From an uncultured Bacilli bacterium (GTDB taxonomy: Bacteria > Bacillota_I > Bacilli_A > RFN20 > CAG-826): a DNA stretch of 36,942 nucleotides. Made by a program: the position numbers and the translations under genes. A model generated the notes under the pieces. That model was given only the letters and a program-made list of their open reading frames with translations. It searched no databases and had not been told where the DNA came from. Shown one piece after another: positions 8,928 through 18,433 of this stretch; positions within the stretch are counted from its first letter, which is position 1, and each line of letters starts with the position of its first letter. Location of the stretch: positions 1-36,942 of the forward strand of contig CANQQL010000011.1 of assembly GCA_947625975.1 (NCBI GenBank), in the 5' to 3' direction.

Positions 8928-8974
8928 TTCTTTTCCTCCCTTTTGCAATCGTTAGTAGATTAATTATTTAATTA

Positions 8975-9367
8975 TTATCCACGTGGACGCTTTGGTGGGC
9001 GGCAACCATTGTGTGGAATTGGTGTAGTATCAGTAATCATTTGGATGGTTAATCCAGCAGCCTGCAAACTACGAACAGCAGAATCACGACCGGATCCAGG
9101 GCCTTTAACATTCACATCAACGGTTTTAATACCTTGATCAACCGCAACTTTTGCACAAGCTTCTGCGGCCAATTGTGCGGCAAAAGGCGTAGATTTTTTT
9201 GCCCCTTTGAATCCTAATGCACCAGCACTAGACCAAGCAATTACATTTCCAGCTTCATCAGTGATAGTAACAATCGTGTTGTTAAATGTTGAATGGATGT
9301 GAGCGACACCTTTAGTATAGGCTCTCTTGATTTTTTTCTTTTTAGAAACAACTTTTTTATTAGCCAT
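8975..9367 (-). CDS. rpsK: 30S ribosomal protein S11
   Basis: Small-subunit platform protein that contacts 16S rRNA and the mRNA exit region. The family signature [18 protein letters not shown] and the C-terminal [15 protein letters not shown] are intact. At 130 aa it is the usual length; the lysine-rich N-terminus ([14 protein letters not shown]) is typical. It sits between rpsM and rpoA. Confidence 0.98.
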   Translation of the reverse strand: MANKKVVSKKKKIKRAYTKGVAHIHSTFNNTIVTITDEAGNVIAWSSAGALGFKGAKKSTPFAAQLAAEACAKVAVDQGIKTVDVNVKGPGSGRDSAVRSLQAAGLTIQMITDTTPIPHNGCRPPKRPRG

Positions 9368-9386
9368 TTTACCTTATCCTCACTTT

Positions 9387-9761
9387 CTATTTAACTGCTT
9401 GCTTCTTATTCGCAATAGTCTTTCTTGGTCCTTTGCGAGTACGAGCATTAGTTTTTGTACGTTGTCCACGAACTGGTAAACCTTTTCGATGGCGTAAGCC
9501 ACGATAACAACCAATTTCCGTAAGACGTTTGATGTTTAAAGCAACTTCACGGCGTAAGTCACCTTCAACTCTGTATTTAGCCACTTCATTTCTAATTGCA
9601 GTTAATTGATCTTCGGTCAAATTTTTAACACGAGTATCTTCATTAACTTTAGCAGCTGCTAAAATTTTCTTTGCAGTTGTAGGTCCAATACCATAAATAT
9701 AGGTTAAAGAGACAACAACTCTTTTATCATTTGGAATATCTACTCCAACAATACGTGCCAT
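9387..9761 (-). CDS. rpsM: 30S ribosomal protein S13
   Basis: Head protein of the 30S subunit that contacts the P-site tRNA and L5 of the 50S. The start [25 protein letters not shown] and the basic tail ([17 protein letters not shown]) are diagnostic. It is 124 aa. Its AGGAGG directly abuts the rpmJ stop codon, which suggests coupled translation. Confidence 0.98.
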   Translation of the reverse strand: MARIVGVDIPNDKRVVVSLTYIYGIGPTTAKKILAAAKVNEDTRVKNLTEDQLTAIRNEVAKYRVEGDLRREVALNIKRLTEIGCYRGLRHRKGLPVRGQRTKTNARTRKGPRKTIANKKQAVK

Positions 9762-9776
9762 ATAGCAATATCCTCC

Positions 9777-9893
9777 TTAATTACCTTGTCTTTGCTTATG
9801 CTTTGGATTTTCGCAAATAACCATTAATCGGCCTTTTCTACGAATTACTTTGCACTTATCGCAAATTGGTTTAACTGAAGGTCTAACTTTCAT
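9777..9893 (-). CDS. rpmJ: 50S ribosomal protein L36 (zinc-binding form)
   Basis: This gene is missing from the ORF track because it is short (38 codons). The translation begins [15 protein letters not shown] and ends PKHKQRQGN. It keeps the zinc ligands C11, C14, C27 and H32 of the C+ form of L36, a small 23S rRNA-binding protein. It has its own start 12 nt into the infA-rpsM gap, and its TAA runs directly into the rpsM ribosome binding site. Its position between infA and rpsM is the normal one. Confidence 0.95.
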   Translation of the reverse strand: MKVRPSVKPICDKCKVIRRKGRLMVICENPKHKQRQGN

Positions 9894-9924
9894 AATAATA
9901 ATCCTCCGTTTGACTTTCTTTCTT

Positions 9925-10143
9925 TTATTTGTATCTAAATGTTATTCTGCCACGTGTTAAATCGTATGGCGATATTTCTACCGTAACTCTATCACCTGGT
10001 AAAATGCGAATGTAGTTCATACGGATTTTACCAGAAACGTGGGCTAAAATTACGACACCGTTTTCTAACTTTACATTAAACATAGCATTAGGTAAAGTTT
10101 CGACGACTACCGCTTCTACTTCAATTACGTCTTCTTTTGACAT
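9925..10143 (-). CDS. infA: Translation initiation factor IF-1
   Basis: OB-fold factor that occupies the 30S A site during initiation. At 72 aa it is the canonical length, and it starts [21 protein letters not shown] with the core [16 protein letters not shown]. The nearest good ribosome binding sequence (GGAG, in the end of map) is about 16 nt from the ATG, which is long. The intervening bases form the palindrome GTTAATTAATTAAC. Translation may instead rely on coupling to map. Confidence 0.97.
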   Translation of the reverse strand: MSKEDVIEVEAVVVETLPNAMFNVKLENGVVILAHVSGKIRMNYIRILPGDRVTVEISPYDLTRGRITFRYK

Positions 10144-10149
10144 AGTTAA

Positions 10150-10920
10150 TTAATTAACACTCCTTTTATTGTCATTTTCCAATGTTAAGATTTCATATCC
10201 ATCTTTTGTAACAACAATTGTATTTTCATAATGACTACATAATTTTCCGTCAACTGTTTTTACAGTCCAATCATCAGACATTACTTTGGTATTGTATTTT
10301 CCTTGATTAACCATTGGCTCAATCGCCAAACACATACCTTCTTTTAGAATTGGACCATGTCCAGGCAAACCATAATTTGGGATAGCCGGGTCTTCGTGTA
10401 AATCTCTTCCAATACCATGGCCTGTATAATCTCGTGGTAAGGAATAACCATGTTTTTCACAATATTCTTGAATTGCGTACGAAACATCTGACAAATGAAT
10501 ACCGGGTTTTATAATTTTCATTGCTTCAAAAAAGCTTTCTTCTGTAACTCTCACAAGTCTTTCTGCTTCTTCTGAAACTTTGCCGACAAGATAAGTTCTT
10601 GCTGCATCTCCATTGTAGCCTTTATATACTGCTCCAACATCGATAGAAATAATATCTCCTTCTTTGAGTCTTGTGTTATCCGGAATTCCATGCACTAATG
10701 TATCGTTAATAGAAGTACATATAGAGCCCGGAAATCCACCATAACCTAAGAAACCAGGTACTGCGCCTTGATTGCGTATAACCTTTTCGGCAAGGCAATC
10801 AAGTTCTTTAGTTGTAACGCCCGGTTTGATATGTGGCCTAAGTGCAGTAAATACACTAGCCACAATCTTACCAGCTTCGCGCATCAACACAATTTCTCGT
10901 GGTGATTTTACGATAATCAT
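10150..10920 (-). CDS. map: Methionine aminopeptidase type I
   Basis: Removes the initiator methionine from nascent proteins. The 256-aa protein has the pita-bread fold metal ligands: Asp in DVGAVYKGYNGDAARTY, His in GHGIGRDLHEDP, Glu in AIEPM and Glu in HYENTIVV. There is no N-terminal SH3-binding zinc finger, as expected for type Ia. The start is MIIVKSPREI, typical of the family. It is located between adk and infA, the standard Bacillota arrangement. Confidence 0.97.
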   Translation of the reverse strand: MIIVKSPREIVLMREAGKIVASVFTALRPHIKPGVTTKELDCLAEKVIRNQGAVPGFLGYGGFPGSICTSINDTLVHGIPDNTRLKEGDIISIDVGAVYKGYNGDAARTYLVGKVSEEAERLVRVTEESFFEAMKIIKPGIHLSDVSYAIQEYCEKHGYSLPRDYTGHGIGRDLHEDPAIPNYGLPGHGPILKEGMCLAIEPMVNQGKYNTKVMSDDWTVKTVDGKLCSHYENTIVVTKDGYEILTLENDNKRSVN

Positions 10921-10923
10921 ACT

Positions 10924-11577
10924 TTATTTAATCTCCTCAAAAATATCACAAACAGTTTTGAAGACGTTTTCTAGACCAATCAGGCCATCAATATTATGAA
11001 GTAACTTTTTATCTTCATAAAATTTAACTAATGGAAGAGTTTGGTTTTCATAAGCTTCTAATCTTACCGCCAAACTTTCTAATGTATCATCTTTTCTTTG
11101 CATGAGTTCACCACCGCAATAATCACAAACTCCTTCAACTTTTGGTTTTAGAGTCTCGATATGGAATGGCGCTCCACACTCTTTACATACACGTCTTCCG
11201 GTAATTCTTTTTACAAGAACTTCTTTATCCGCAGTAATATTTATAACTGCGCTGATTGGTCGATTGATTTCTTTTGTTAATTTTTCTAAAGCTTCAGCTT
11301 GAGGAATTGTTCTTGGGAATCCATCAAGTAAAAATCCCTTTGCACAATCATCTTTTGCTAAACGCTCTTTTACTAAATCGATAGTCACATCATCAGGTAC
11401 TAACAAACCTTTTTCAATGTAACCTTGTGCTAAAACTCCAGCAGGCGTTTTAGCGGCTATCGCTTCCCTAAACATATCCCCGGTTGAAATATGTGGAATA
11501 TGATAAGTAGCTATAATTTTTTTTGCTTGTGTTCCTTTACCCGCTCCAGGTGGCCCCATTAAAATGATATTCAACAT
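10924..11577 (-). CDS. adk: Adenylate kinase (zinc-containing LID)
   Basis: Catalyses ATP + AMP to 2 ADP. The P-loop GPPGAGKGTQ is near residue 8, and the AMP site STGDMFREAI and DGFPRT are present. The LID carries a four-cysteine zinc site (CKEC, CDYC) as in Gram-positive and long-type enzymes. It is 217 aa. The ATG overlaps the secY stop by one base (TAATG), and adk ends 3 nt before map. Confidence 0.98.
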   Translation of the reverse strand: MLNIILMGPPGAGKGTQAKKIIATYHIPHISTGDMFREAIAAKTPAGVLAQGYIEKGLLVPDDVTIDLVKERLAKDDCAKGFLLDGFPRTIPQAEALEKLTKEINRPISAVINITADKEVLVKRITGRRVCKECGAPFHIETLKPKVEGVCDYCGGELMQRKDDTLESLAVRLEAYENQTLPLVKFYEDKKLLHNIDGLIGLENVFKTVCDIFEEIK

Positions 11578-12917
11578 TATTCTGCGCTCCTTCTTTGCAC
11601 TTCTTCAAAACTCTTCCCAGCAACAAGACCATCAATTTGGGTACTAATCTCAATAGCAACACCAACTACGATGATTAAACCAGTGCCACCAAGTGCCAAT
11701 GATTGAGGAAGCAATCCAGTAAGCACTAAGACAACAGGTAGAGCTGCAATAAACGCTAAAGCCATTGCTCCTATAAACGTTACACGGTTAAGAACTTTAC
11801 GTACATATCTTTCCGTTTCATTACCCGGTCTAATACCAGGAATGTAAGAACCATTTTTTTGGAAATTCTCTGCCATTTGTTCGGGATTAATTTGTAATGA
11901 TGAATAAAAGAATGTAAAAGCAATAATAAGAGCTATATAAATTACTAATCCAAATGGGAATCGGAAATTACCGATAGTTGTCATCTTCGAACTAGAAAAT
12001 ATATTTAACCACTCTGCGCTTGTATCTGCACCTTCAATAAAACTTACAATTACTTGTGGTGCCATCATAATAGAAGAAGCAAAAATGACAGGGATAACGC
12101 CAGCGGAATTAATCTTAATTGGTAAGAAACTCGCTTGACTATACTTTTGTCCACCACCAGATTTACCAGCGTGTTGGACAGGAATTTTTCTTTTTGAACT
12201 TTCAATGAAAATTACGAAGGTAATTATAGCAATATAGGCCAGAATATATAATAAGAATCTGCCCGTGCCACTAAGAATTAACGATGCTTCTTCAGTTGGA
12301 ATCGAAGCGCTTAAATATGTTTGGAATGCACCTATAATTTGTTGAGGTAAGGAAACAACGATACCAGCAAAAATAATTACGGAAATACCATTACCAATAC
12401 CTTTTACAGAAATTTGGTCTCCTAGCCACATAACAAGCATGCCACCGGAAACAAGAACAGTAACAATATAAACATAAGTAAAGAATTCTGAATTTGCAAT
12501 TGTTGCAACTTCAATATATTCCGTCGCTTGCATGGTTTTTATAATACCATAGGCTTGAACAGCACCAAGTAAGAGTGTTAAATATCTGGTTGCCATTTCA
12601 ATTTTTTTACGTCCATATTGGCCTTGCTTATTTAATTCTGATAAAGCAGGCAAAACATCCATTGAAAGCAATTGTACAATAATTTGTGATGTAATGTATG
12701 GTGAAACACCCAAGGCAAAGATGGAAAAGCTAGATAAGGCTCCACCGCCTAAAAGGTTCATCATGGATAAGGCATCAGAATCTGACCAGTCTCCAACAAC
12801 TTTAACGCCTGGAACCGCAATTGCTGCTCCAATTCTGAATACCAATAAAATCATTAATGTAAAGAATATACGATCAACGATTTCTTTATTTTTGAAGATT
12901 TGCCCGAGTTTTTTCAT
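11577..12917 (-). CDS. secY: Protein translocase subunit SecY
   Basis: Channel subunit of the SecYEG translocon in the cytoplasmic membrane. It is a 446-aa polytopic protein with ten predicted helices. Conserved pieces include the plug/TM2 region SMMNLLGGGALSSFSIFALGVSPYITSQIIVQL and QPGNET-like GIRPGNETERYV in the cytosolic loop. The track starts at 12947 inside rplO, but the ATG at 12917 (MKKLGQIFKN) is one base after the rplO stop and 8 nt after GAGGT, so it is preferred. Confidence 0.97.
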   Translation of the reverse strand: MKKLGQIFKNKEIVDRIFFTLMILLVFRIGAAIAVPGVKVVGDWSDSDALSMMNLLGGGALSSFSIFALGVSPYITSQIIVQLLSMDVLPALSELNKQGQYGRKKIEMATRYLTLLLGAVQAYGIIKTMQATEYIEVATIANSEFFTYVYIVTVLVSGGMLVMWLGDQISVKGIGNGISVIIFAGIVVSLPQQIIGAFQTYLSASIPTEEASLILSGTGRFLLYILAYIAIITFVIFIESSKRKIPVQHAGKSGGGQKYSQASFLPIKINSAGVIPVIFASSIMMAPQVIVSFIEGADTSAEWLNIFSSSKMTTIGNFRFPFGLVIYIALIIAFTFFYSSLQINPEQMAENFQKNGSYIPGIRPGNETERYVRKVLNRVTFIGAMALAFIAALPVVLVLTGLLPQSLALGGTGLIIVVGVAIEISTQIDGLVAGKSFEEVQRRSAE

Positions 12918-12918
12918 A

Positions 12919-13359
12919 TTATAATACCTCGATTGTTCCGCCAGCATTCTTAATTGCTTCTTCGGCTGTCTTGGAGAATTTATGGGCAGAAACGGCTAAC
13001 TTAACTTTAAGTTCTCCCTTTCCCAAGATTTTAACTCCATCATATTCTTTACGAACTAAGCCAGATTCTTTCAACAATGCAGGGGTAACATTTGTGCCTT
13101 CTTCGAACTTGTTGAGCATTTCAACATTAACAATAGCGTATTCAACACGCGATATATTGTTAAATCCACGTTTTGGTAAACGACGATAAAGTGGATTTTG
13201 TCCACCTTCAAATCCTAAACGGACTCCACCGCCACTTCTAGAATTTTGACCTTTGGTACCTTTACCAGCAGTCTTTCCATTTCCGGATCCAATTCCACGA
13301 CCAACGCGGAAATTTTTTCTACGAGATCCTTCAGTGTATTCGAGTTCATGCAGTTTCAT
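12919..13359 (-). CDS. rplO: 50S ribosomal protein L15
   Basis: Assembly protein of the large subunit. It has the glycine/basic N-terminal extension ([19 protein letters not shown]) and a C-terminal globular domain. Starting at ATG 13359 it has 146 aa, the same as common bacterial L15; this start is 8 nt from GGGAGG. The track start at 13368 is a GTG that overlaps the ribosome binding site. In most bacteria rpmD (L30) lies directly upstream; here only 44 nt separate rpsE and rplO. Confidence 0.97.
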   Translation of the reverse strand: MKLHELEYTEGSRRKNFRVGRGIGSGNGKTAGKGTKGQNSRSGGGVRLGFEGGQNPLYRRLPKRGFNNISRVEYAIVNVEMLNKFEEGTNVTPALLKESGLVRKEYDGVKILGKGELKVKLAVSAHKFSKTAEEAIKNAGGTIEVL

Positions 13360-13403
13360 ATGTTGCACCTCCCTATTTAATTAATGTAAATTTCAGTTAT
13401 AAA

Positions 13404-14012
13404 TTATTTACGTAATGTTTTGACTACGTTATATGATTTGACATTATTTAAGCCACTTACTGTAGCGCGAATAACGTTAATAGGTGTACGCGAGCCATAA
13501 ACTTTTGAGTAAATGTTCTTTATACCAGCTAATTCTAATACAGCACGGACAGGACCACCAGCAATAATACCGGTACCTTCAGGTGCAGGTTTTAATAAAA
13601 CTTTACATGCTCCAAATTCACCAATTATTTCATGAGAAATTGTATCACCTTTAACTAAAGTAACACGGAACATATTCTTCTTAGCTGCTTCAGTTGCTTT
13701 TTTAATAGCGTCTGGTACTTCGCCAGCCTTACCGGTTCCATATCCAAAACGTCCTTTTCCATCACCAACAACCATAAGAGCAGCAAATCTCATATGACGT
13801 CCACCTTTGACAGTTTTACTAATACGATTGATTGCCACAACACGTTCAGTAAATTCTTTTTCAGGTTTTTCGCGACGGAACTCTTTACGGTTTCCACGAT
13901 CTTTGCGATCACCACGTGGATGACGTTCAGGTCTAGGTGTCTTCGTCTCTTCAGGAGCAGCTTCTGTTTCTTTTACTTCTTCAGTAACTTGTGTTTCTTG
14001 TTCTTCTAACAT
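13404..14012 (-). CDS. rpsE: 30S ribosomal protein S5 with N-terminal charged extension
   Basis: Small-subunit protein involved in decoding fidelity and mRNA entry. The S5 core starts around residue 52 ([20 protein letters not shown]), followed by [18 protein letters not shown] and [20 protein letters not shown]. At 202 aa it is about 35 residues longer than the usual 166. The extra N-terminus is first acidic (Glu-rich, residues 2-25) and then basic (Arg/Lys-rich, 26-50). The AGGAGG 7 nt before the first ATG supports this long start. Confidence 0.97.
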   Translation of the reverse strand: MLEEQETQVTEEVKETEAAPEETKTPRPERHPRGDRKDRGNRKEFRREKPEKEFTERVVAINRISKTVKGGRHMRFAALMVVGDGKGRFGYGTGKAGEVPDAIKKATEAAKKNMFRVTLVKGDTISHEIIGEFGACKVLLKPAPEGTGIIAGGPVRAVLELAGIKNIYSKVYGSRTPINVIRATVSGLNNVKSYNVVKTLRK

Positions 14013-14023
14013 AACTAAACCTC

Positions 14024-14380
14024 CTAGAATTCTAAGCCAGCTTCGCGAGCGGCTTCTGCAACTGCTTTGACTCGACCATGGTATACATAACCAGAGCGAT
14101 CAAAAACAACTTTTGTAATTCCGGCCTTAAGAGCTTTTTCAGCAATATCTTTACCAACTGCTGACGCAGCTTCAATATTGCCACCATTTTTTAACTTAAG
14201 AGCAACAGATGATGAACTTACCAAAGTAACACCTTTAACATCGTCGATAATTTGAGCATGAATATTTGCATTAGCACGATAAACACTTAGACGAGGTGCT
14301 TCAGCTGTTCCACTTACTTTTGCACGTACACGTTTATGACGTCTTGTACGAACAATATTTCTTGATTCTTTATTAATCAT
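14024..14380 (-). CDS. rplR: 50S ribosomal protein L18
   Basis: 5S rRNA-binding protein of the central protuberance. It begins [20 protein letters not shown] and has [18 protein letters not shown] and the C-terminal [24 protein letters not shown], all diagnostic. It is 118 aa, normal length. It sits between rplF and rpsE with its own strong ribosome binding site. Confidence 0.98.
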   Translation of the reverse strand: MINKESRNIVRTRRHKRVRAKVSGTAEAPRLSVYRANANIHAQIIDDVKGVTLVSSSSVALKLKNGGNIEAASAVGKDIAEKALKAGITKVVFDRSGYVYHGRVKAVAEAAREAGLEF

Positions 14381-14401
14381 GTGTCATTTCCTCCTTATCG
14401 A

Positions 14402-14944
14402 CTATTTCTTACCAGCACGTTTTCCTTCTTTACGAAGAATAACTTCATCGGTATACTTAATACCTTTACCTTTATAAGGTTCAGGTTTACGAACTGCACG
14501 AATTCTTGCTGCAGTTTGACCAACAGCTTGACGATCAGCACCTTCTACTACAACTTCAGTTGCTGAAGGTGATGAGATTTTAACACCGGCATCAGGTGTA
14601 ATAACTACTTCATGAGAATAACCAATATTTAAAACAAGATTTTCTCCTCTCATAGCAGCACGATAACCTATACCGACGATTTCTAATTTTTTCTTAAATC
14701 CTTCTGAAACACCAACGACCATATTATGCAACAAGGCACGAGTTGTACCATGGATTGTTTTCATCGCAATAGTGTCATCAGGGCGAATAACTGTTATTGT
14801 ATTTCCTTCAACTTTATAAGTAATGTGGGGATTGAATGTGTTTTCTAAAGTTCCTTTAGGTCCTTTGACTGTAACATGATTTTCGTTAAAATCCACTGTT
14901 ACACCAGCAGGAATTGTAATAATTTTATTTCCAATACGTGACAT
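14402..14944 (-). CDS. rplF: 50S ribosomal protein L6
   Basis: Large-subunit protein near the factor-binding site. The start SRIGNKIITIPAGVTV and the C-terminal signature PEPYKGKGIKYTDEVILRKEGKRAGKK are typical. The length of 180 aa is normal, with two tandem L6 folds. It is part of the spc segment between rpsH and rplR. Confidence 0.98.
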   Translation of the reverse strand: MSRIGNKIITIPAGVTVDFNENHVTVKGPKGTLENTFNPHITYKVEGNTITVIRPDDTIAMKTIHGTTRALLHNMVVGVSEGFKKKLEIVGIGYRAAMRGENLVLNIGYSHEVVITPDAGVKISSPSATEVVVEGADRQAVGQTAARIRAVRKPEPYKGKGIKYTDEVILRKEGKRAGKK

Positions 14945-14957
14945 AATTTATTACCTC

Positions 14958-15353
14958 CTACCATACATAAGCGATAACTTCGCCACCTACGCCTAAAGCG
15001 CGAGCTTTCTTATCACTCATAACACCTTTTGAGGTAGAAATAATAGCAATACCTAATCCTCTTAAAACACGTGGTAATTTATCATGAGACACATTGACGC
15101 GTAAACCTGGTTTCGAAATCTTCTTTAAGCCAGAAATTACTCGAATGCCTCCTTCCGCATATTTCAGAGTAATAGTTAACTCTTTTTTCGTATCTCCAAG
15201 TACAACGAAATCGGTAATAAAACCTTCTTCTTTTAAGATTTCAGCGATTCGAACTTTCATATTTGAACTTGGCATTGTAACGGATTCGTGATGCATTGCA
15301 TTAGCATTGCGAATTCTTGTAAGCATATCTGCAATAGGATCTGTCATAACCAT
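14958..15353 (-). CDS. rpsH: 30S ribosomal protein S8
   Basis: Central 16S rRNA-binding assembly protein and, in E. coli, the autogenous repressor of the spc operon. Diagnostic [16 protein letters not shown] and the C-terminal [26 protein letters not shown] are present. Two ATGs are possible; the first (15353, MVMTDP) is 10 nt from AGGAGG and the second 16 nt, so the first is kept, giving 131 aa. Confidence 0.97.
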   Translation of the reverse strand: MVMTDPIADMLTRIRNANAMHHESVTMPSSNMKVRIAEILKEEGFITDFVVLGDTKKELTITLKYAEGGIRVISGLKKISKPGLRVNVSHDKLPRVLRGLGIAIISTSKGVMSDKKARALGVGGEVIAYVW

Positions 15354-15373
15354 AACTTGTCTTCCTCCTTTGC

Positions 15374-15559
15374 CTACCAGCTTGCCTTTTTCATGCCTGG
15401 AATTTCGCCTTTATAAGCTAATTCACGTAGGCAGATACGGCATAGTTTAAATTTACGAATAACAGCATGAGGACGACCACAACGTTCACAGCGTGTATAT
15501 TCTCTGACTTTAAATTTTTGTGGTCTCGATTGTTTAACCTTAATTGATGTTTTAGCCAT
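15374..15559 (-). CDS. rpsN: 30S ribosomal protein S14 type Z (zinc-binding)
   Basis: Short 61-aa S14 with four zinc cysteines (C24, C27, C40, C43 in CERCG and CRIC). This is the C+ form common in Bacillota and Mollicutes. It ends with the usual [13 protein letters not shown]. It is located between rplE and rpsH. Confidence 0.98.
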   Translation of the reverse strand: MAKTSIKVKQSRPQKFKVREYTRCERCGRPHAVIRKFKLCRICLRELAYKGEIPGMKKASW

Positions 15560-15574
15560 TTATTTCGTCCTCCT

Positions 15575-16114
15575 TTATTTATGGAATGGCATACCGATTA
15601 AATTGAGCAATGTAAATGCTTCTTCATCAGTATTTGCTGTTGTTACAACAACAATATCCATACCACGTACTTTTGAGACTTTTTCATAACTAATTTCTGG
15701 GAAAATAATTTGTTCCTTTACTCCTAAAGTATAATTTCCACGACCATCAAAAGCATTTTTGCTTACGCCACGGAAGTCTCTGACACGTGGCAAGGAGATA
15801 GAGATAAGTTTGTCTAAAAATTCGTACATTCTTTCTCCTCTTAAAGTAACTTTACAACCAATTGCTTGTCCTTCACGCAATTTGAATGATGCAATTGATT
15901 TTTTAGCTCTTGTAATAACAGGTTTTTGTCCAGTGATTTGAGCTAACTCTGCTACAGAGTCATCTAATAACTTAGAGTTTGTGGTCGCATCACCAACACC
16001 GATGTTAATAACAATTTTTTCGATATGTGGAACTTGCATTTTGGAATCGTAATGATATTTATCCATCAATGCAGGAACAATTTCGGTAACGTATTTCTCT
16101 TTTAATCTGTTCAT
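15575..16114 (-). CDS. rplE: 50S ribosomal protein L5
   Basis: 5S rRNA-binding protein of the central protuberance. At 179 aa it is the canonical length. Recognisable segments are [40 protein letters not shown] and the C-terminal [19 protein letters not shown]. It follows rplX with a good ribosome binding site. Confidence 0.98.
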   Translation of the reverse strand: MNRLKEKYVTEIVPALMDKYHYDSKMQVPHIEKIVINIGVGDATTNSKLLDDSVAELAQITGQKPVITRAKKSIASFKLREGQAIGCKVTLRGERMYEFLDKLISISLPRVRDFRGVSKNAFDGRGNYTLGVKEQIIFPEISYEKVSKVRGMDIVVVTTANTDEEAFTLLNLIGMPFHK

Positions 16115-16129
16115 AATACCTTTACCTCC

Positions 16130-16438
16130 CTATTTAATAACACTCTTGCTGGCTTTAGAGACACGAACTTTTTCGCCCTTAATAACTTCATAGCCGACAC
16201 GAGTCGCTTTCTTTGTTTTTGGATCAACCAACGCCACATTACTAACGTGAATTGGAGCAAAGATATCTAAAATTGCACCCTCTGGGTTAGCTTGTGTAGG
16301 TTTCTTATGTTTTTTGTGAACGTTTACGCCTTCAACAACAACACGATTTAAACGTGGATAAGCTTTTTGAACAATCCCCGTTTTACCTTTGTCGGCACCA
16401 GCGATAACGATAACCTTATCACCTTTTTTAATTTTCAT
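16130..16438 (-). CDS. rplX: 50S ribosomal protein L24
   Basis: Early assembly protein that binds 23S rRNA. The KOW motif [20 protein letters not shown] is at the N-terminus, followed by [17 protein letters not shown]. It is 102 aa, the normal length. It lies between rplN and rplE. Confidence 0.98.
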   Translation of the reverse strand: MKIKKGDKVIVIAGADKGKTGIVQKAYPRLNRVVVEGVNVHKKHKKPTQANPEGAILDIFAPIHVSNVALVDPKTKKATRVGYEVIKGEKVRVSKASKSVIK

Positions 16439-16456
16439 TTTCTTTTCTCCTTTCCG

Positions 16457-16831
16457 CTATAATACTTCGTTTGCTAAGGAAACAATTTTCATAAATTTGT
16501 CACCATAATCACGAAGTTCACGAGCTACAGGTCCAAAGACACGTGTACCACGTGGAGCGCCATCATCATTAATAATAACTACTGCATTATCATCAAAAGC
16601 AATTGTAGAACCATCAGGTCGATTATAAGCTTTTTTAGTTCTGACGATGACAGCTTTAACGATATCACCTTTTTTAACTTTTCCATTTGGAATAGCATCT
16701 TTTACAGCACATAAGACGATGTCCCCAACACCAGCACTTTTGCGGTGGGAACCACCATATAGGCGGAAGGCACGAACTGATCTAGCACCTGTATTATCTG
16801 CTACAACTAGATTTGTTTCTGTTTGTATCAT
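16457..16831 (-). CDS. rplN: 50S ribosomal protein L14
   Basis: 23S rRNA-binding protein at the subunit interface. It starts [19 protein letters not shown] and has [12 protein letters not shown] near the C-terminus, the family signature. It is 124 aa. AGGAGG lies about 11 nt upstream of the ATG. It is the first gene of the classical spc segment. Confidence 0.98.
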   Translation of the reverse strand: MIQTETNLVVADNTGARSVRAFRLYGGSHRKSAGVGDIVLCAVKDAIPNGKVKKGDIVKAVIVRTKKAYNRPDGSTIAFDDNAVVIINDDGAPRGTRVFGPVARELRDYGDKFMKIVSLANEVL

Positions 16832-16849
16832 AAATAACTAATCCTCCTA

Positions 16850-17113
16850 TTATTTTTCTAAATCTCTATTAACAACTGCCACTAAGCGATAACGTTTTCT
16901 TGCGGATAATGGACGAGTTTCCATTATGGTAACAACGTCTCCTACCTTTGCAGTGTTGTTTTCATCATGTGCTAAGTATTTTTTAGCATACTTTACTCTT
17001 TTACCATACTTTGGGTGTCTTTTATGAGTTTCGACTAAAACAGTAATTGTTTTGTCCATTTTGTCAGATGTAACTACACCTTGGATTACACGACGTGTAT
17101 TTCTTTCTTCCAT
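16850..17113 (-). CDS. rpsQ: 30S ribosomal protein S17
   Basis: 16S rRNA-binding OB-fold protein. Diagnostic features are [21 protein letters not shown] and the C-terminal [14 protein letters not shown]. It has 87 aa. It is the last gene of the S10 segment. Confidence 0.98.
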   Translation of the reverse strand: MEERNTRRVIQGVVTSDKMDKTITVLVETHKRHPKYGKRVKYAKKYLAHDENNTAKVGDVVTIMETRPLSARKRYRLVAVVNRDLEK

Positions 17114-17125
17114 GTTTCAGTCCTC

Positions 17126-17323
17126 CTATTTAATTCCCAATTCACGTTCTCTAAGAACGGTATTGATGCGAGCAATATCCTTACGAATAAAATTTAATTG
17201 CTTTGGGTGGTCAAGCTGTCCGACTGCTTGCTTACGGCGTAAATTGAATAGTTCCTCTTTCAACTGATAAACTTTTTCATTAAGTTCACTCGTGCTCATT
17301 TCTCTAATTTCACTTAATTTCAT
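17126..17323 (-). CDS. rpmC: 50S ribosomal protein L29
   Basis: Small helical-hairpin protein near the exit tunnel. It has the motif MSTSELNEKVYQLKEELFNLR and then QLDHPKQLNFIRKDIARI. At 65 aa it is the normal length. It starts 2 nt after the rplP stop. Confidence 0.97.
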   Translation of the reverse strand: MKLSEIREMSTSELNEKVYQLKEELFNLRRKQAVGQLDHPKQLNFIRKDIARINTVLRERELGIK

Positions 17324-17325
17324 GT

Positions 17326-17745
17326 TTATTCACCCTTTCCTTCCTTAGCAATTACTTTGGTTCTAACTGGAAGTTTGTAAGCAGCTAAACGCAATGCTTC
17401 ACGAGCCATTGCTTCTGGTATACCTCCAATTTCAAACATAACGCGTCCTGTTTTAACAACCGCAACCCATGATTCAGGACTACCTTTACCGGAACCCATA
17501 CGAACTTCGGCAGGTTTCTTGGTTTTTGCCATTTGTGGAAAAATACGAATCCAAACTTGACCCTGTCTCTTTGTATATCTTGATAAGACAACACGAGCAG
17601 CTTCAATTTGACGAGCAGTTACGTAATTTCCAGAGGTTGCTTGGAGACCGAATTCACCGAAAGATACTTCGTTACCGGCCTTTGATTTTCCTTCGTATTT
17701 AAGACTATGTGGTCTTCTATACTTAACTCTCTTTGGTTGTAACAT
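17326..17745 (-). CDS. rplP: 50S ribosomal protein L16
   Basis: Large-subunit protein that organises the A-site tRNA environment. It has [19 protein letters not shown] near the start, and [19 protein letters not shown] and [17 protein letters not shown] later. It is 139 aa. It lies between rpsC and rpmC. Confidence 0.98.
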   Translation of the reverse strand: MLQPKRVKYRRPHSLKYEGKSKAGNEVSFGEFGLQATSGNYVTARQIEAARVVLSRYTKRQGQVWIRIFPQMAKTKKPAEVRMGSGKGSPESWVAVVKTGRVMFEIGGIPEAMAREALRLAAYKLPVRTKVIAKEGKGE

Positions 17746-17750
17746 GTGAA

Positions 17751-18419
17751 TTACTCTCCCTTCTTTTCAACTTTAGTGGGGCGAACTTCACCGCGGCAGA
17801 TCCAAACTTTGACACCTAAACGGCCATAAGTTGTAGCTGCTTCTGCTAAAGCATAGTCAATATCTGAACGAAGTGTATGAAGAGGAATGATACCTTCTTT
17901 ATAGCCTTCGCCACGAGCAATATCAGCGCCACCTAAACGGCCGGACACTAATGTTCTACAGCCTTTTGCCCCAGCCTTACGAACATCTCTAATTGCCATT
18001 TTTTGTGCAGTTCTAAACGAAGCACGTTCTTCTAATTTACGTGCAATAATTTGAGCAACAATATTAGCATCGAGATTTGGTTCTTTAACTTCAATAACTT
18101 CTAGATTGAATTTTTGTTTTTTAAGAATTTTGCTTAATTTTTTCTTCACAGCGTTAATATTATCACCATTTTGACCAAGAGCGACACCTGGACGCGCTAC
18201 ATGAATCATAATTTTAACAAAATTACTTGTTTCAGTTTTTTGTCTTTCAATATCGATATGTGATACTAAAGCATCTTTTAAAGCTGTCTTTAAGAATTCT
18301 CGAATTTTAATATCTTCGTTTAAGAAAGTTGCAAATTCTTGGTTATTTGCATACCATCTTGAATGCCAATCACGATTGACACCAAAACGCATACCATTTG
18401 GATTAACTTTTTGACCCAT
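17751..18419 (-). CDS. rpsC: 30S ribosomal protein S3
   Basis: mRNA-entry protein of the 30S subunit with helicase-related basic residues. The N-terminal [21 protein letters not shown] is diagnostic, a KH domain occupies about 40-110 ([20 protein letters not shown]), and the C-terminal domain has [17 protein letters not shown]. It is 222 aa. Confidence 0.98.
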   Translation of the reverse strand: MGQKVNPNGMRFGVNRDWHSRWYANNQEFATFLNEDIKIREFLKTALKDALVSHIDIERQKTETSNFVKIMIHVARPGVALGQNGDNINAVKKKLSKILKKQKFNLEVIEVKEPNLDANIVAQIIARKLEERASFRTAQKMAIRDVRKAGAKGCRTLVSGRLGGADIARGEGYKEGIIPLHTLRSDIDYALAEAATTYGRLGVKVWICRGEVRPTKVEKKGE

Positions 18420-18433
18420 AAACTTGCTTCCTC

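Noticed and set aside
12917-12947. Longer secY start at 12947
   Set aside because: It lies inside rplO and upstream of the GAGGT site; ATG 12917 directly after the rplO stop fits better.
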